From Paratinospora sagittata (Eukaryota; Streptophyta; Magnoliopsida; Ranunculales; Menispermaceae), in contig CM069597.1 of NCBI GenBank assembly GCA_035771175.1, forward strand, positions 11,195,001 through 11,259,000: a stretch of DNA of 64,000 bases. The letters run 5' to 3'. This document shows positions 1-10,180 of the stretch, in pieces (position 1 is the stretch's first letter; each line of letters begins with the position of its first letter). The translations under genes were made by a program, and so were the position numbers. The notes below the pieces were generated by a model that had not been told where the DNA came from, ran no database searches, and saw only the letters and a list, made by a program, of their open reading frames with translations.

Positions 1-321
1 CATCAAGCAATGGAGAGCAAATGGAATCGGATACGTCCACAGAAGGTTCCAACATTTGTCTAACTGATGGTGGTGTTTAGGGTTTAGGGCACTGCAAGTT
101 GCAGCGTTTCAGGATAGGTAAGTTGAGTGGCGGAATGCTTTTACGTGCAGTTGCTCGAATTCGGCTGCCTAGTAGTTTTGGTAGGAGATCCTACCAAGTG
201 AGGCGAGGGAGTTGGTGATGTAAAGAAATTGTGGTTTGTTTCTGAAATTGAAGGACTCTCCACTAGTTGCCAAGCAGGTCATGGCGTGTATGGTTAATTA
301 CTGTTGTTTGTGTTATTTTTA
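1..321. other. Unassigned sequence left of gypsy copy 1
   Basis: No open frame of useful length and no recognisable element. The homology shared by the two gypsy copies stops at about 322, just before the polypurine tract and 3' LTR would be expected on the minus strand. This is therefore sequence beyond a truncation or a later insertion boundary. It holds two adjacent TTTAGGG units near 77-90, which I regard as chance. Confidence 0.5.
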
Positions 322-421
322 GACATCTGCATGGTTATTTAAATGAAACGATATATTAAGATATTGTAAAGAAAGTTACATAATTTCGTTGATTAGTGAA
401 ATAGTACAATGTATCACATCA

Positions 422-3400
422 TCAATTATTACTAGGAAACAATTCGGGGTATTTCTGTTTGATTGTTTCTTCTAGTTCCTAAGTTGCTTCATTTACTCTG
501 TAGTGATCTCAGAGTACTTTTACAAGTGGAATGCTACGTCGCCTCAGTTCTTGAGTTTTCTTATCAAGAATTTGTACCGTTTTCTCCTGATATATGTTGA
601 CTTGCTCCATCTGGACTTCTACCAGAAGGACAATATGTGAAGGATTAGGGCGGTACTTTCGAAGCATGGATACATAGAAAACGTCATGAATTTTAGACAT
701 GGATGAGGAAAGGGATAATTGATAGGCTAGTTTGCCAATACGTTCGACGATCTTACATAGGCCGATAAATAGTGGAGAAAGCTTTCCTTTGATCCCGAAG
801 CATTTGACACCTCTTGTAGGCTGGACTTTTAGAAAAACAAAGTCTCCCTTGTCAAATTCTAGAGGTCGTTTTCGCTTGTCCACATAGTTTTTCTGTCGAC
901 TTTGTGCTACACGAAGTCGCTCCTTTATTAGTTTGACCTTCTCAGAAGTCTCTTGAACTAGTTCTGGCCCCAATTGTGGTCGATCTGCCATGTCTAACCA
1001 ACATACCATAGATCTGCAAGGGCGACCATAGAGAGCCTCGTACGGTGCCATGCCAATATTGGATTGGTAGTTGTTGTTATATGCAAACTCAGCCAAATGT
1101 AAGTGTTTTGCCCATTCATCCTGAAAGTCTAATATGCAACATCGTAACATGTCCTCCAAGATTTGGATTAAACCCTCCGATTGTCCGTCAGTCTGTGGGT
1201 GAAAAACTGTGCTCATGGTAATCTTGGAGCTCATTCTACTCTAGAAGCTTTGCCAAATTTTGATGTGAATCGAGGGTCTAGATCAGATACGATCATGAGC
1301 GGTATGCCATGGAGGCACACGGTCTCTTTTTCATACAATTAGGCTAACTTGGCGGGGTTATCCTTGAACTTTATTGGTAAAAAGTGTGCAGAGTTTGTAA
1401 GTCTGTTAATGTAACCCCAATTGCGTCTTGCCCTTTATTATTTCGAGGTAAGGCCGTAACAAAATCCATTGCTATGTTCTCCCACTTCCATTCTCCAATA
1501 GGTAAAGGCTAGAGAAGTCTGGAAAGAAGTCTGTGTTCTGTCTTTACTTGTTGGCAAACGAGACATCAAGTAACAAAGTCTGCAATAGCTTTCCTCATTC
1601 CAAAGAACAAAAACTGTTGCTTGACATCTTTGTACATTTTGGCTCCTCCTAGATGCATAGCGAACCTAGAGCAATGCATTTCGGTGAGCACTTCTTTTTA
1701 GAACTTCAGGATCGTTTGATAGGAAGAGACGTTTTATGTAGAAAGTTGCCCCATCATCAGAGACCGACCAGTGGGAAAGGTCCTGTTTGCTGAGGATGAG
1801 TTCTCTTTTCTCCATTAACATGGGGTCGTTAGCTTGAGCAGCTGAAATTTTTCGAATAAACTCAAAGTTGGTTGATAATTGGAAAAGTCGTGATCTTCCT
1901 CCCTCCTCAATGAGCTGTAAGTTAAAATTCTCCATCTCCGTAGCCAGCTTCCCCATTTCGAAGTTTTACAATCAGTGACATATGACTTTCTACTCAAGGC
2001 ATCAGCCACAACATTTGCTTTTCTCGGATGATATTGGAGCTGAAAGTCGTAGTCTTTCAAAAATTTCAACCATCTTCTTTGGCGTAGGTTTAGGTATTTC
2101 TGAGTGTATATGTACTCGAGGCTTTTGTGATTTGAGAAGACCTCGAACCACTCATCGTAGAGGTAGTGGCGCCATAACTTCAGTGCAAATACGACAACTG
2201 CAAGTTCTAAGTCATGCGCTAGGTAATTACCCTCATGAATCTTTAGTTGCCTAGAAGCATATGCAACAACTTGGCCATCTTGTATTAGTACTGCACCTAA
2301 ACCTTGGAGAGAGGCGTCGATGAATAGTTAAAATCCAACTCCATTTCTTGGAGTGATTAGTACTGGGGCTGTTGTGAGGTGTTTTTTCAATTCCTGAAAT
2401 GACGATTCACAGGCTGCGTTCCAGATGAATCGTGTGTCCTTTCGAGTGAGTTTTTTCATAGGTTCAGCAATCTTGGAGAAGTCCTTGATGAAGCATCTGT
2501 AGAAGCAAGCCAAACCGAGAAACTCAGAATCTGAGTGACATTTGTAGGCTGCTTCCAATTTAATACCGCTTCAACCTTTGAAGGGTCCACTTCAATGTCA
2601 TTGCTTGAAACCACATGACCACGGAATTGAACTTTCTTGGTCCAAAATTTGCACTTACTCAACTTTGCATATAACTGATGGTTTCTTAAGGTCTGGAGGA
2701 CAATCCTCAAATGTGTCTTATGGACTTCTTTTGTTGGTGAATACACTAAGATATCATTAATAAAGACCACCACGAATCGGTCTAAATATGGTCTGAAGAT
2801 AGGATTCATCAGATCATTGAACGCCGCAAGTGCATTTGTTAGACCAAACGGTATGACCAAGAACTCGTAATGAATGTACCGAGTTTTGAAAGTCATTTTA
2901 TTTATGTTCAAATCTCTGATCCGAAGTTGATGATAGTCGGATAGTAAATCAATCTTAGAGAAGTATTTGGCATCTCTAAGTTGGTCGAACAAGTTATCGA
3001 TCCTGGGCAATGGGTATCTGTTCTTGATGGTTATGTTGTTCAACTTGCGATAGTCGATGCAAAGTCATAACGAACCATCCTTTTTGCGAACGAAAACAAC
3101 TGGAGGCCCCCAGGGTGATTAAATTTTTCTGATGAATCCAATACTTTCCAATTCCTTTAGTTGTTTGTCCAACTCAACCAGCTCGACATTGGACATTTTG
3201 TACAATGGAATTGCGATGGGTTCAGTCTCTGGTATGAGTTTGATCTTAAACTCTAATTCCTGAACTTGAGGTAGACCAGGAAGGTGATTTAAAAAAATCG
3301 TTGGGAATTCAGATATGGCCGGGCCATCATGCACTTCAAGAGGGTCACCAAGGGATAGGGCTCGGAGTTGTGCCTTTAGGAGTGCGACAGTCGAGTTGTG

Positions 3401-5119
3401 TATCCATTTTCGGGTTCCTTGAATTTTGACAAACTCCCCAATGGCAAAGGTTAACTGAACTTGCTTCCTTAAACAATCGATTTTAGCGTTCAGTGGTGCT
3501 AGCCAGTCCATGCCGAGGATGATGTTGAAGTCTTCCATGTCCATCACTAGGAGATCTGCATAAATTATCGGTTCTGATATTCAAAGTTCACATCTAGAAC
3601 ACTTTATTTTTACATTAGTACCAGATCCTATTGTTGTTGAGACATAGATTGTAATATCTGTGGGTTTACGTTGCAACCCTAAATGTCTTACCAATACAGA
3701 AGAAATAAAGGAGTGTGTAGCACCCGAATCAAACAAGACATGCACCATTGTATTGAACAAAAGAAATGTACCTTCCATTACATTGTTGTCTGGAAGGGGT
3801 TGTTGAGCGACGACATACGCTCTGCCTTGTTGCCTTTGCCCCTGGGTCTGTTGGTTCTGCCTGAGGTGTGCGTTAGCAACAGGTGGGGCTTGTTAGACTG
3901 GGAGTGCAAGAACTAGCTGCTGCAGTTGTGGAGGGTGAGGATAGGCTTTTAACATGGCCTTGCGGGCCGCAGTTGTAACAAGTCAGCCTCTAATGTTGAC
4001 GAGCTTGTTGTCTGTTCTGTTGGCCGTGCTAATTGTCGTGTTGCTGGCCACCACCTCTGCCATTACCATTGCGACGACCGCCCCTACCATTATGGCCTCC
4101 TCTGTTATCATTTTGAAAACCCTATTGGCTAGGATTAAAAGTTTGAGCCGTAGGTACAGTGGCCTCATGTTTTTGCACGGGGGCTGGGAGAGATGGGTTT
4201 GAATTCAGGTAGGGTTTTTTCTTGTTGCCCTGCTGAGTGCCCTGTTAGGAAAAAGTTGCAGCCCAGTTTCCCCTATTTTTCCTTAGTTCTTGATCAGTAT
4301 TCTCATGCTCGTAGTTCATGGCCATATTCACAAGTTACCTAAAATTCTTCACCTCTAAGAAAGCCAGGGCCTGGCGAATGTCAGGTAAGAGGCCATTGAA
4401 GAATTTTTAAGTCATGTTTCGCTCCATAGAGATTGTGGAAAGAGAGAAGAATTTTAATTCTGTGAACTTTGCAGCATATTCTCAAACCGTCATGCTGCCC
4501 TCATAGAGCCTTGCAAACTCCTGGCGTTTTTTCCTTTTCATGACGCCAGGGAAATATTAATCAACAAATGATGACTCGAATTCTATCCAAGTCATAGTTT
4601 TCATATTGACCCTTGGGTCCTCCTTCACTATTTTCCACCAAATATTAGATCCACCAACAAGTTGGTATGTAACTAGAAGGATTTTTCTGTCATCACTGAC
4701 TTTCATAGCCTCAAGAGTCTTTTTATACTGGTCCAACCATTTCTGAGCCTCATCAGTGTCTAGGTTACCCGAAAAAGAGATGGGCTGGAACCTTTTGTAT
4801 TTTGTGATCTAATCGGTTTGGCAGTTCGAATCAGATCTGACAGGTGCCTAAACGGTGATCACCTAATTAGTCGTTGTTTCACGAATAACCATTTGTATAG
4901 TCGCCTTTATTGCCTCAATGAATCCGACGAAAAAGTGTTCCATTCCCGGAGGCATGGTGAAGGGTGCAGGTTGAGGTGGCACTGTCTGTCCGGAAGTGGT
5001 GGCAGTGTTATGTGCGGCTTACTCCGTCCTTGGAGGCGACTGTTCCTGATTTAGTGTCTCAGGAGGTGCCTCCTCTGTTGGACGAACGGTGCGTGGCCTT
5101 TCTCTTCTTCTGGGTTGCA
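422..5119 (-). pseudogene. Ty3/gypsy gag-pol remnant (copy 1)
   Basis: Decayed gag-pol of a Ty3/gypsy retrotransposon, probably chromovirus (Tekay/Del-like). Order on the minus strand: a Gag start at 5119, a Gag core with the WW-K-VKEDP motif near 4600, a CCHC knuckle (CYNC-x4-H) near 3950-3980, a protease DSGATHSFI motif near 3720-3750, reverse transcriptase from about 3200 to 2456, RNase H with the DALSRKS end near 1980-2069, an integrase core with HPQTDGQSE near 1200, and an integrase C-terminal part with the usual VQILDRK-type tail, ending at a stop at 422. Many in-frame stops and frameshifts break it, including two in the last 60 bp. The reverse transcriptase box reads FIND where the family has F-x-D-D, so the enzyme would be inactive even in frame. 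It matches the plus-strand copy at 16798-24252 closely. No 3' LTR or polypurine tract follows, and no LTR is recognisable upstream. Confidence 0.88.
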
Positions 5120-5381
5120 TTTTCTCACTGGCAAAGATAAAGTAGAACTCTTCTTTTAGGAATTTTTCTCATGTCATGTAGCCAAGTATAGTGATATTAT
5201 ATTCTCAGCAATTCATAGATTTAAGAGTTCTGCAAATATAAAAGCACCTATTTTTCCAGGTATGGTGTAAGGTTTTGGTGAGGAATCAAAGAATCGTATG
5301 TGTCTCGTATGTTTGGCCATGAAGTAAAACAAGGTTAGATTATATAATAAGTATAAATTTTGAAAGTATTTCAAATATTTT
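5120..5381 (-). other. Probable untranslated leader of gypsy copy 1
   Basis: AT-rich, no gene. It lies directly upstream of the Gag start at 5119 on the minus strand. I could not find a primer binding site or LTR end in it, so the leader appears to be cut by the SINE-like unit or by rearrangement. Confidence 0.3.
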
Positions 5382-5630
5382 TGTCGCACCCTGGGTTGCA
5401 CAGCGTGCCCCCTACCCAGGTGTGGGCGCACCCCCTCGGGGCGAACGCCTAGCCATTATGGATCCATAATATTGTCATATCGCCATGTAGCAACCCAACC
5501 GCAGCTGGTCTACATCGAAACGATTATTTGTCTGCCACTATTCATAAATAGTGCAGGGCCTCCCTAGGAATCGAACTCGTAACCTCCCTTAAGGAGTTAG
5601 ATTTCGCATTCCTAGTAACCACTGAGCCAT
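5382..5630 (-). mobile_element. Monomeric tRNA-headed SINE-like unit
   Basis: Reading the minus strand, the unit begins with a tRNA-like head: TGGCTCAGTGG fits the Pol III A box. About 45 bp later GAGTTCGATTCC fits the B box. Between them CTCCTTAAGGGAG could form a long variable arm as in class II (Leu/Ser) tRNAs. The body holds ACTATTCATAAATAGT and ATAATATTGTC-type motifs, and the tail ends GGGTGCGACA followed by A-rich sequence. The same body and head occur as inverted pairs at 9420-10180 and 47075-48028. A clean target duplication was not found, so the exact ends are uncertain. Confidence 0.65.
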
Positions 5631-6295
5631 TCGAATCATAGAGATTCTAAGATTAGCCTCGGCAAATACCCTGGTCTAACGTTCTATCGCACTCTTATGT
5701 GTTCAAACTTTTTTCTTAGTCTTTTCGATTATTATCCAAATTCATGTGTCCCATACCACATGAATTTGGTAATAAGGGGTTCAACCAAGTTAAGCTATAT
5801 GAACACGGTCTCTACAAAACATTGGTTGGAGAGGAGTTCACTAATAGTATCGTCCAAGTTTCCTCGTCCCATACCGTGTAAACTTAGTGATAATGTTAGT
5901 GATTCAACTTTCCCCAGACGTTTTTTTTTCCACACAAGATCGTAGGTTTTCTTACTTCCACGTTTTATTTAGTGTCTTCCAATTTTGTTGTGTCCCATAC
6001 CACCCCAAAGTTAGTGATACAAAAAATAAACAATGGTTGTAGGTCGGCCCACCAAACATAGTCTTAAACAAAACATTTCATTCAAAAATAAAAATAATTA
6101 CAATGCCAGTAATTTTCCTAATTTCCCTGCCTACTATTCTGCCTAGTTCTCCTACTAGTTGCAGAGTGACTACTAAAAGAAGGCTGAGAGGCGTTCTACC
6201 GTTCTTCCATAGTTTGCATCTAATTCATCATAACTCTATACCCATCACGCGTTTCAATGAGACAAGACATCATAATCTGTTACGTGTTATTAGGG
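5631..6295. repeat. Degenerate repeats; no gene
   Basis: Non-coding. Three diverged copies of a unit containing GTCCCATACC followed by a TTAGTGATA- or TTTGGTAATA-like stretch occur near 5748, 5868 and 5992, about 120 bp apart. This suggests an old tandem repeat. The stretch from 6060 to 6295 lies downstream (minus strand) of the broken ORF at 6296-12609 and may be its 3' untranslated region. Confidence 0.45.
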
Positions 6296-7788
6296 TTAGC
6301 TGGCTGTCGGGGGAAGGTAGGCAGGTTGTTCCATCAACTGATGGCAGGTCAGTTGTTCCATAGGTAGAGGGTAGGCTGTGGGTATTGTTAAAAATTGTTG
6401 GCCGGATAGCTAACCCATTGGTGGATGGTAGTTGGTTTGATTAGCAAGTCTAAACACTTGTGGAAAACCTTCTGGATTTGACCTATGAGAGGTCTCCCTT
6501 ACCATAACTTCTTGGAAGTTTGGATTTGCTTGAGTCGGAAAGTTTTGAAAAAATTGACTCATTGAGGTATCCTGTCCTCTGAAGTTCGGTGCAACCCAAA
6601 ATTGAGGTGGTTGGCAAATAGAGAATTGTGGAGCCAGTTGGTAGGGTACTTCCTGAGTCGAAAACCCTTGAGACGTCGTATTCCCTTGGGGCGGTGGGTT
6701 TCAGAAAGGTACCAAAACTCCCTGTCTGCCTAGATCTGGGTTGGTTTGGCCAACATTTCCTTCTTGATTCCCAAAGATTTCTTCCTCCGTGACCCATTGA
6801 TGATTGGGTTGTTCATTATTTGGGTATGGGTTCCTTTCAGTCCTCTGACTTGTTTCTTTATTTAGCACTCCTCTGGTAGGAAACTTGTGCCGACTTTTTC
6901 GTCAACTACACTCTATGTTTTTGTTGTTTTTGTTAGCCCAAGCGGTTCATCACTAAGCACATCCCTAAGTATACTTGATGAAGTATATTTTGATGATCAC
7001 AAATGAAATCTCTTTTGCTGCTAACGAGCGTTTATCAAGAACTTATCTCAGCACCTCAGGAAAGCAAAAAGCCAAAGAATGATTCAATGAAGGAATTCAA
7101 GATCATATCAGACATTCAAGATCGTTTCAACCAAAGGACCTCAAAGATCATATCATGATTTCAAGATCACACCACACAAACGATTCAATCAAGCTTCAAC
7201 TCTACATCTTTCGATCAACGTTCAAGAAATTCAACTCTAGTGCAAAGTCCACATTAAAGATCTCATGATAAAGAGTTTGATTTAAAGATTATGAGAAACA
7301 TGAGAAATACACAGTATTAAAGGTATATCTTTCTCTAATCGATATTGCACAAACATTTTTCAAAACCATGCACAAATCACTTGCATGTTTTGATCATACG
7401 CTTTACGATATTTCAAATGATTTAATTTTTTGTGTTTAATTTGAAATTTACCGAGTTTTTATTCGCATTCACCGTATGTTTAATCGCGAGTCAAAACTAT
7501 TTGTAAAGAGTCTTTCAGGACTCTATTGATTTAGCAGCGCTCTCCTGTAGTTAATAAGTCAGAACGCTAATGATTCATTAGGACATTGATCACATTCAAG
7601 GTTGAATTGAACTGACTAATTAGGATGCTTACTTGTAAGTAGCTGCCTCCTTTAGTTAACCTTTCAAGTTGTCAGGACGCTAACTCAACATCAGTTTACT
7701 GAAAGATTTCTAAGTTCTTCAAAGAATCTATCTTTGAGGACGCTACCTGGATAGGAGCACCCTAATCCTTGAGAACCAACTAAATAAC

Positions 7789-9121
7789 TGTGGCGACCCC
7801 GCACCCAGACCACCAACCTCGCAAGGAATGGCATGCGGAATGTCGGGGAGGGACGCTCGGCGTAGGCATCTCCAACCACTTCTCAACCCCCGTGAGGTGG
7901 TTGAGACCCTACGAGCCTTATCCCAAACAACGACATAATATAAAAAGGTAGTAAACAAAACTACCAACCGTATTAATCATCCAAGACAAGAGATAATCCA
8001 TAAAAATGAACCATAAATAAAACCATAATCCCTACAGTCCATCAAGATGGACATACACATAAAGTCCAAAACCAGGGGTACAAAAAAATCGTCATATGCC
8101 CACATGGTCTATCTAACAAGTCCCAACTCACCCATACTACAATGTGGTAAGTGTTATAATTACATAGTCCAAAATATAATACATCATAATTTACAACACA
8201 GTTCAATCAAAATGCCTCTCAACTCACATCGAGGCCTTGGATTCTCTAGCCGGCAAGGCCCTCAAGAAATGACTACTCCTTTGCCCTTATTCGAGACAGA
8301 AGGACATGAAAAATGAAAATGAGGGTGAGCCAACGATGCCCAGTGAATAGAATTCAAATATGCTATCAATACTCATCAATAATATCATGTATGCATGTCA
8401 ATGTGTAGCATGATTAAAAGCTCATAACATATAGATATCAAGCGTTTATAATAAGTTCGATGCAAGTAAAAGCTTATCAATTTGGATCCACATTCCACAT
8501 GCATTGGGGTAACTAGTGCACGTCTATTTCACCGTACCGTTCTCATCCCCAATCATGTTAATTTGGGGTTATTAGTGCACGTCTATTTCATCGTACTGTT
8601 CTCATCCCCAAATATTTCCTTTTTAAAACCCTCCTATGATAAGGTTAAGTCTCCCTATTAGCCAGATAGATGGGCCCAACCAAAGTCATAAGGTTTTCTC
8701 AAATCAATGCATCATTCAAAACATTATAGCACATTCATGCTTTCAACATACAATATATATAAGTGACAAAAATGCCTTATGTATACATAAGGCCTTTTTG
8801 TCACACCCCGCTGATGTGATGGGTACCTCCTACTCGAGCGTACCCCAGCCACTATGATCCCATAATATTGTCTCATCCCAGTACACATCCCACTCAACAG
8901 TGTCTAGTACCCCTGGGATCATTTGTCCACACTATTCATCATGAATAGTACCCTGGGATCATTTGTCCACACTATTCATGATGAATAGTGTGGACAAATG
9001 ATCCCGGGGGTACTAGACACTGTTGAGTGGGCTATGTACTGGGGTGAGACAATATTATGGGATCATAGTGGCTGGGGTACGCTCGAGTAGGAGGTACCCA
9101 TCACATCCGCGGGGTGTGACA
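7789..9121. mobile_element. Chimeric insertion: gypsy LTR fragment, linker, palindromic unit
   Basis: The element starts TGTGGCGACC and ends GGGTGTGACA, flanked on both sides by ATAAC (7784-7788 and 9122-9126). From 7789 to about 8766 it follows the left part of the gypsy solo LTR at 36354-39315. It then switches to a palindromic linker (8769-8798, core GCCTTATGTATACATAAGGC) and a long inverted repeat at 8799-9121. The inverted repeat folds on itself around ATTCATGATGAATAG and shares the ATAATATTGTC and TTTGTCC motifs of the SINE-like units, but lacks the tRNA head. The perfect duplication across a chimera is unexpected. Confidence 0.7.
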
Positions 9122-9419
9122 ATAACTTTCAGGACCTAATTGTCCTTCAACACACTTAGTTTTATTTTCAATTATTTTGAAATGTCAGGACGCTTACATA
9201 GTTGTAGCGCCCTTGATTTTTATGTTTTAAAAGGTAGGACGCTTACTCGGAAAGTAGCGCCCTAATGTACTTAATTGTTTTAAAACAAAGGAGGACGCTA
9301 ACTGTGCATTAGCTCCCTCAGGGTTTAAGTTATTTATTTTGCAAAGAAAGTCAGGACACTTACTAGTTAGTAGCACCCTTTCTTCATTGTTCAGCAGGAT
9401 GTTTATACAAAATGAGTAC

Positions 9420-10180
9420 TGTCACGCTCGGGTTGCACCGCAGTGCCCCCTACCCAGGGTAATGAGTACCCCAATCTACTGGGCGTACTCCAGCCATTAT
9501 ATACCATAATATTGTCTTCACTGTACAATTTACAACACAGTGTCCTTTACCCCCTGCACAATCCACAGCACAGGGAGGGCTTCCCCCAGATTCGAACTCG
9601 TAACCTCCCTTAAGGAGTTAGATTTCGCAATCTGAGTAGCCACTGAACCAGATTGCGAAATCTAACTCCTTAAGGGAGGTTACGAGTTCGAATCTGGGGG
9701 AGGCCCTCCCTGTGCTGTGGATTGTGCAGGGGTAAAGGACACTGTGCTGTAGATTGTACAGTGGAGACAATATTATGGTATATAATGGCTGGAGTACACC
9801 CTGTAGATTGGGGTACTCATCACCTTGGGTAGGGGGCACTGCGGTGCAACCCGGGCGTGACAAAAAGGCCTTACGTATAAGGCCTTTTTGTCACGCCCGG
9901 GTTGCATTACAGTGCCCCTACCCAAGGTGATGAGTACCCCAATCTACAGGGCGTATTCTAGCCATTATGGAACCATAATATTGTCTCCTCCCAATCCACA
10001 GGGAGTCCTTTACCCCCTGCACAATCCACAGCACAGAGAGGGCCTCCCCCAGATTCAAACTCGTAACCTCCCTTAAGGAGTTAGATTTCGCAATCTGAGT
10101 AACCACTGAGCCATTGCCCTGTAGATTGGGGTACTCATCACCCTGGGTAGGGGGCACTGCGGTGCAACCCGGGCGTGACA
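9420..10180. mobile_element. Composite palindromic tRNA-SINE-like element with LTR-like ends
   Basis: Two long inverted repeats (9420-9862 and 9889-10180) are joined by a 26-bp near-palindromic linker (9863-9888). Each repeat starts TGTCACG and ends CGTGACA. The whole is flanked by perfect AGTAC duplications (9415-9419 and 10181-10185). Each repeat is two SINE-like halves arranged head to head, with tRNA-like heads meeting in the middle: B box GAGTTCGAATC, variable arm CTCCTTAAGGGAG, and A box TGGTTCAGTGG in the left half. In the second repeat the right half is shorter. No protein is encoded. It is inserted in the SIRE-type solo LTR, 288 bp from another insertion of this group. Confidence 0.75.

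Noticed and set aside
77..90. Two TTTAGGG units, like plant telomere repeats
   Set aside because: Only two units, with no longer array or degenerate continuation; expected by chance in 64 kb.
9600..9720. Possible functional tRNA genes
   Set aside because: A and B boxes are present, but the acceptor stem cannot pair and the sequence continues into a repetitive SINE-like body. These are tRNA-derived heads, not tRNA genes.
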